Source: Candidatus Tectimicrobiota bacterium (GTDB lineage Bacteria > UBA8248). Taken from it: a stretch of 7,924 bases of DNA. The notes beneath the pieces are model-generated. The model saw only the letters and a list, made by a program, of their open reading frames with translations, ran no database searches and was not told the DNA's origin. The stretch covers positions 1-7,924 of the forward strand of contig JACPCT010000218.1 of NCBI GenBank assembly GCA_016184445.1. The letters run 5' to 3'. Position 1 is the stretch's first letter. Every line of letters starts with the position of its first letter. The position numbers and the translations under genes were made by a program. Below, piece by piece: positions 5,598 to 7,924 of the stretch.

Positions 5598-6010
5598 TTA
5601 GGCCAGCGGCTGATGCTCCATCCGGGCGAGGTAGGCCTCGTAGTCGGGCAGCATGCGCTCGTACTCGCCCGCATGAGGTGGGAGGAGATCAGGAAGTCCG
5701 CCGTGGCCCGGTCGCAGGCGGCCGGGGCGTTCCAGACCACGGCGATGCGCAGGAGCGCCTTCACGTCGGGGTCGTGGGGCTGGGGCTCGAGGGGGTCCCA
5801 GAAGAAGATGAGGAACTCGATCTCCCCCTCGGCGATCTTGGCCCCGATCTGCTGGTCCCCGTAGAGCTCGTGCTGGGCCAGGAGGAGCCGGTTGTAGCGC
5901 GCCCACTCGAGGAGGTCCTCCTTCTTGTTGTCGTGGGCCACGAGGGCGATCTTCTTGCGGGGCTTCATTTTCTTGCGGATGTGATCCATCGGGCAGCGCC
6001 CTTTCTCCAT
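5598..6010 (-). pseudogene. mgsA: Methylglyoxal synthase, broken by internal deletion and frameshift
   Basis: Clear MgsA sequence: [33 protein letters not shown] and [28 protein letters not shown]. MgsA converts dihydroxyacetone phosphate to methylglyoxal and phosphate in the cytosol. The catalytic aspartates/histidine remain (D52, D72, H79, D82; E. coli D71, D91, H98, D101). Between Y50 and G51 (around 5860/5861) about 26 residues are missing relative to E. coli, including the TGTTG and SGP phosphate-binding loops. A second lesion follows M113: in 5667-5671 one base is lacking, so this frame ends in unrelated residues (stop at 5582). The native C-terminus [16 protein letters not shown] continues in the shifted frame to TAA at 5598. 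The start may be ATG 6010 or ATG 5989; the latter has AAAGGG 9 nt upstream. It is either a real pseudogene or a consensus error. Function is very unlikely as written. Confidence 0.85.
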
Positions 6011-6049
6011 GCGTGGCGGCCGTACCGCCGGGAGATGATGACCGTTCAG

Positions 6050-6058
6050 TGTTATGCT
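6050..6058 (+). promoter_or_regulatory. Candidate extended -10 promoter for the SDR gene
   Basis: TG-T-TATGCT (6050-6058) fits an extended -10 element in the AT-richer centre of the 110-bp spacer between the divergent mgsA remnant and SDR gene. No good -35 box is seen, as is allowed for extended -10 promoters. It would leave a leader of about 55 nt. Confidence 0.3.
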
Positions 6059-6120
6059 TTGATTTCATCCGCGTTACGGGACGGTGAAATGTTGGCCGGC
6101 GGCGCCATGGGGGGGAGCGC

Positions 6121-6783
6121 ATGCGCCTGTTCGATCTGAGCGGGAAGACGGCGATCGTCACCGGCGGGACGGCGGGCATCGGCCTGGCCATCGCCCAGGC
6201 GCTGGGGGAGGCGGGCGCCCGGGTGGTGCTGGCGGGCCGCTCCGGGGAGAGGGGGAGGGAGGCCGTTGGCAAGCTGACGGGCGCGGGGGTCTCTGCGGAG
6301 TTCCGACCCTGCGACGTGACGGACGCCTCCTCCGTGTCGGCTCTGGTGAATGGGGTTGTCACGGAGCACGGGGGCCTTCACGCCATGGTCATCGGCGCGG
6401 GGCTCCTCACGGTGAAGCCCGCCCTGGATTTCACCGCCGGGGAGGTGGACGCTCTCCTCGCCGTGCACCTGCGGGGAGGCTTCCTCTGCGCCCAGGCGGC
6501 GGCGCGGGCCATGATCCCGAGGGGGGGCGGGAAGATCCTCTTCATCTCCTCCATCCTGGCCGAGCGGGCGGTGCCCAACCAGGCGCCCTACATCGCCGCC
6601 AAGGGGGGGATGGTCGCCCGCGACCCGCAGAAGATGGCCGGCGTGCTGGCCCGCACCCCGGCCGGGCGGGCCGGGGAGCCCGAGGACGTGATGGGCGCGG
6701 CGGTCTTCCTCTGCGCGCCCGCCTCGGACTACCTCACGGGCCAGCACATCATGGTGGATGGGGGCCGCAGCGCGGGGGCGTGA
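6121..6783 (+). CDS. Short-chain dehydrogenase/reductase with internal deletion after YxxxK
   Basis: 220-aa NAD(P)-dependent oxidoreductase of the classical SDR family (usual 245-260 aa). The nucleotide-binding TGGTAGIG (14-21) and D65 are normal. S144 and Y157-x-x-x-K161 of the catalytic site are present, and the C-terminus GEPEDVMGAAVFLCAPASDYLTGQ-x-x-x-VDGG is typical. Two positions deviate: NNAG is VIGAG (90-94), and the structural Asn of the fourth strand is H116. The main oddity is at 166/167 (base 6618/6619). The usual segment after AAKGGMVA (LTRALAxE...IRVNxxxPG...), about 30-35 residues holding helix F and the substrate-binding PG loop, is absent, and the frame resumes at DPQKMAGVLARTP. 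The reading frame is otherwise open. The start ATG follows a GGGGAG site. It is probably inactive if the sequence is right. Substrate is unknown. Confidence 0.82.
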   Translation: MRLFDLSGKTAIVTGGTAGIGLAIAQALGEAGARVVLAGRSGERGREAVGKLTGAGVSAEFRPCDVTDASSVSALVNGVVTEHGGLHAMVIGAGLLTVKPALDFTAGEVDALLAVHLRGGFLCAQAAARAMIPRGGGKILFISSILAERAVPNQAPYIAAKGGMVARDPQKMAGVLARTPAGRAGEPEDVMGAAVFLCAPASDYLTGQHIMVDGGRSAGA

Positions 6784-6887
6784 GGGCCCCCCAGAACAGA
6801 AGGCCCCTTCTGGACGGGTGACAATCCGAAGGAAACCCGCCTTTGAGCCGGAATTGGCGTGGAACTCGGGGCGTGGAGGTGTAAATT

Positions 6888-6907
6888 AAGGGAGTGGGCC
6901 CTCCCTT
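6888..6907. other. Hairpin upstream of the malic enzyme gene
   Basis: AAGGGAG (6888-6894) pairs exactly with CTCCCTT (6901-6907) around a six-base loop. It lies in the 228-bp spacer between the SDR and malic enzyme genes, about 100 nt past the SDR stop, without a T-run. It could be the 3' end of the SDR transcript or an operator. A second weak pair, CCAGAA/TTCTGG (6791-6796 with 6808-6813), sits right after the SDR stop. Confidence 0.35.
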
Positions 6908-6931
6908 TGATGGGGGAGAAGCTTTGGTTTT

Positions 6932-6961
6932 TTGAGAATCTGAAGAAAATCCCTGGAAAAT
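6932..6961 (+). promoter_or_regulatory. Candidate promoter of the malic enzyme gene
   Basis: TTGAGA (6932-6937, five of six to TTGACA) and GAAAAT (6956-6961, four of six to TATAAT) are separated by 18 bp in the AT-rich part of the spacer. Transcription would begin about 45 nt before ATG 7012. Confidence 0.35.
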
Positions 6962-7011
6962 TGGGGTCGGCTCTCCCCGGCCGTTTGAGCGGTGGCTAGG
7001 GAGGAAGCTAC

Positions 7012-7924
7012 ATGGCAAAGGTTTCGGAAAAGGCTACGGCAGAGGAGTTGCTGGCGAAAGCGCAACAGCCCATGAAGGATGCGATCCGCCTGCACTCCCT
7101 TTACGGGGGGAAGATCGAGACGGCGCTCAAGTGCCGGGTGAAGGACTGGAACGACTTCGCCATCTGGTACACGCCCGGCGTTTCTGCCCCTTGCCTGGAA
7201 ATCGCGGCAGACCCCAAGAAAGCCTACGAATACACAAACAAGTGGAACCGGATCGCGGTGGTGAGCGACGGCACCCGCGTCCTCGGGATGGGGGACATCG
7301 GGCCCAAGGGGGCGCTCCCGGTCATGGAGGGGAAGTGCCTGCTCTTCAAGTACCTGGGCGGGGTGGACGCGGTTCCCCTCACGCTGGACACGAAGGACCC
7401 CGAGGAGATCATCAAGACGGTCCTGCTCCTCCAGCCGGCCTTCGGGGGAATAAACCTTGAGGACATCTCCCACCCCAAGTGTTTCGACATCCTCGACAGG
7501 CTGCGCGCGGAGGCCGAGATCTGCGTCTTCCACGACGACCAGCAGGGCACGGCCACGGTGATCCTCGCGGGCCTGATCAACGCCCTCAAGGTCGTGGGCA
7601 AGAAGATGAACGAGGTCAAGATCGCCTTCGTCGGGAGCGGCGCCGCCTGCGTGGCCACCGCGCGCCTCCTCTTCGCTGCGGGCGCCCGTCCCGAGCTCAC
7701 CCTCATGGCGGACAGCAAGGGCATCCTCCACAGGGACCGAAAGGACATCTCGGGCCGGAAGGATGAGTTCAAGCACAAGTGGCACCTCTGCCAGATCACC
7801 AACGCCAAGGGCCGCAAGGGCGGCGCCGCCGAGGCCCTCGATGGCGCCGACGTGTGCATCGCGATGTCCAAATCCGAGCCCGGCACCATCAAGCCCGAGT
7901 GGGTGCGCAAGATGGCGAAGGACT
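7012..7924 (+). CDS. NAD(P)-dependent malic enzyme, N-terminal 304 residues (3' cut by window edge)
   Basis: Malic enzyme oxidatively decarboxylates malate to pyruvate and CO2 with NAD(P)H formation in the cytosol. The frame is open to the right edge, so the C-terminus is outside. Motifs in order: YTPGVSAPC with catalytic Y53, GDIGPKGALPVMEGK with the base K108, GINLEDI with metal ligands E150/D151, FHDDQQGTA (173-181) with D175/D176, and the Rossmann loop FVGSGAA (206-212). GADVCIAMSKSEPGTI (278-293) matches the family's late cofactor-domain motif. The start is supported by GGAGG (7000-7004), 7 nt before the ATG. The visible part fits the short bacterial type of about 400-450 aa; whether a phosphotransacetylase-like domain follows (MaeB type) cannot be seen. 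It probably has its own promoter at about 6932. Cofactor preference is not determined here. Confidence 0.92.
   Translation, partial: MAKVSEKATAEELLAKAQQPMKDAIRLHSLYGGKIETALKCRVKDWNDFAIWYTPGVSAPCLEIAADPKKAYEYTNKWNRIAVVSDGTRVLGMGDIGPKGALPVMEGKCLLFKYLGGVDAVPLTLDTKDPEEIIKTVLLLQPAFGGINLEDISHPKCFDILDRLRAEAEICVFHDDQQGTATVILAGLINALKVVGKKMNEVKIAFVGSGAACVATARLLFAAGARPELTLMADSKGILHRDRKDISGRKDEFKHKWHLCQITNAKGRKGGAAEALDGADVCIAMSKSEPGTIKPEWVRKMAKD

Noticed and set aside
5598..6362. Minus-strand frame of 254 codons spanning the mgsA remnant and the SDR start
   Set aside because: Only its last 20 or so residues ([16 protein letters not shown]...) are real, being the frameshifted end of mgsA. The rest is out of frame with mgsA and overlaps the SDR gene.
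6886..7785. Minus-strand frame of 299 codons opposite malic enzyme
   Set aside because: No motifs; the + strand has unmistakable malic enzyme signatures.

Overview
The window comes from a high-GC bacterium. Genes use mostly G/C-ending codons, GTG starts are common, and Shine-Dalgarno sites are clear. The gene set (Pgi, class III cyclase with a heme-like CxxCH sensor, amidohydrolase-2 proteins, DUF6282, VOC, SDR, malic enzyme) resembles uncultured high-GC soil or marine lineages related to Deltaproteobacteria, NC10, Rokubacteria or Tectomicrobia. The sequence alone does not fix the phylum.

Left part (1-2100): the C-terminal end of a glucose-6-phosphate isomerase (+) meets a class III nucleotide cyclase (-), with a perfect 28-bp palindrome plus T-run between them acting as terminator. 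The cyclase lacks its expected N-terminal membrane anchor. Just upstream of it lies a roughly 165-bp AT-richer fragment that reads on the + strand as the C-terminal third of LL-diaminopimelate aminotransferase. That fragment in turn abuts the 3' end of a DUF6282 TIM-barrel gene (-), which has no stop codon of its own. This is a three-way junction of unrelated gene pieces.

Middle (2096-5458): the DUF6282 gene diverges from a tandem, translationally overlapping pair of amidohydrolase-2 family genes (+). The first keeps all metal ligands. The second has lost nearly all of them and looks like a pseudoenzyme partner. After a 32-bp palindrome and a 290-bp leader with a tandem 20-bp repeat comes a VOC (glyoxalase-fold) gene with an ideal Shine-Dalgarno and a GTG start.

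Right part (5459-7924): two more inverted repeats lie between the VOC gene and a convergent, broken methylglyoxal synthase (in-frame loss of the phosphate-binding segment, then a frameshift near the end). Divergent from it is an SDR gene with a clean in-frame loss of the segment just after YxxxK. The window ends inside a malic enzyme gene that runs off the right edge.

The two strongest themes are (1) a family of perfect GTRGGGGCG...CGCCCCYAC palindromes placed just after stop codons, and (2) an unusual density of lesions (fragment island, truncated cyclase, stop-less DUF6282, internally deleted mgsA and SDR). The lesions could reflect real genome decay or rearrangement, or errors of a metagenome assembly. 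I see no convincing CRISPR array, tRNA, rRNA, IS element or new defence system.
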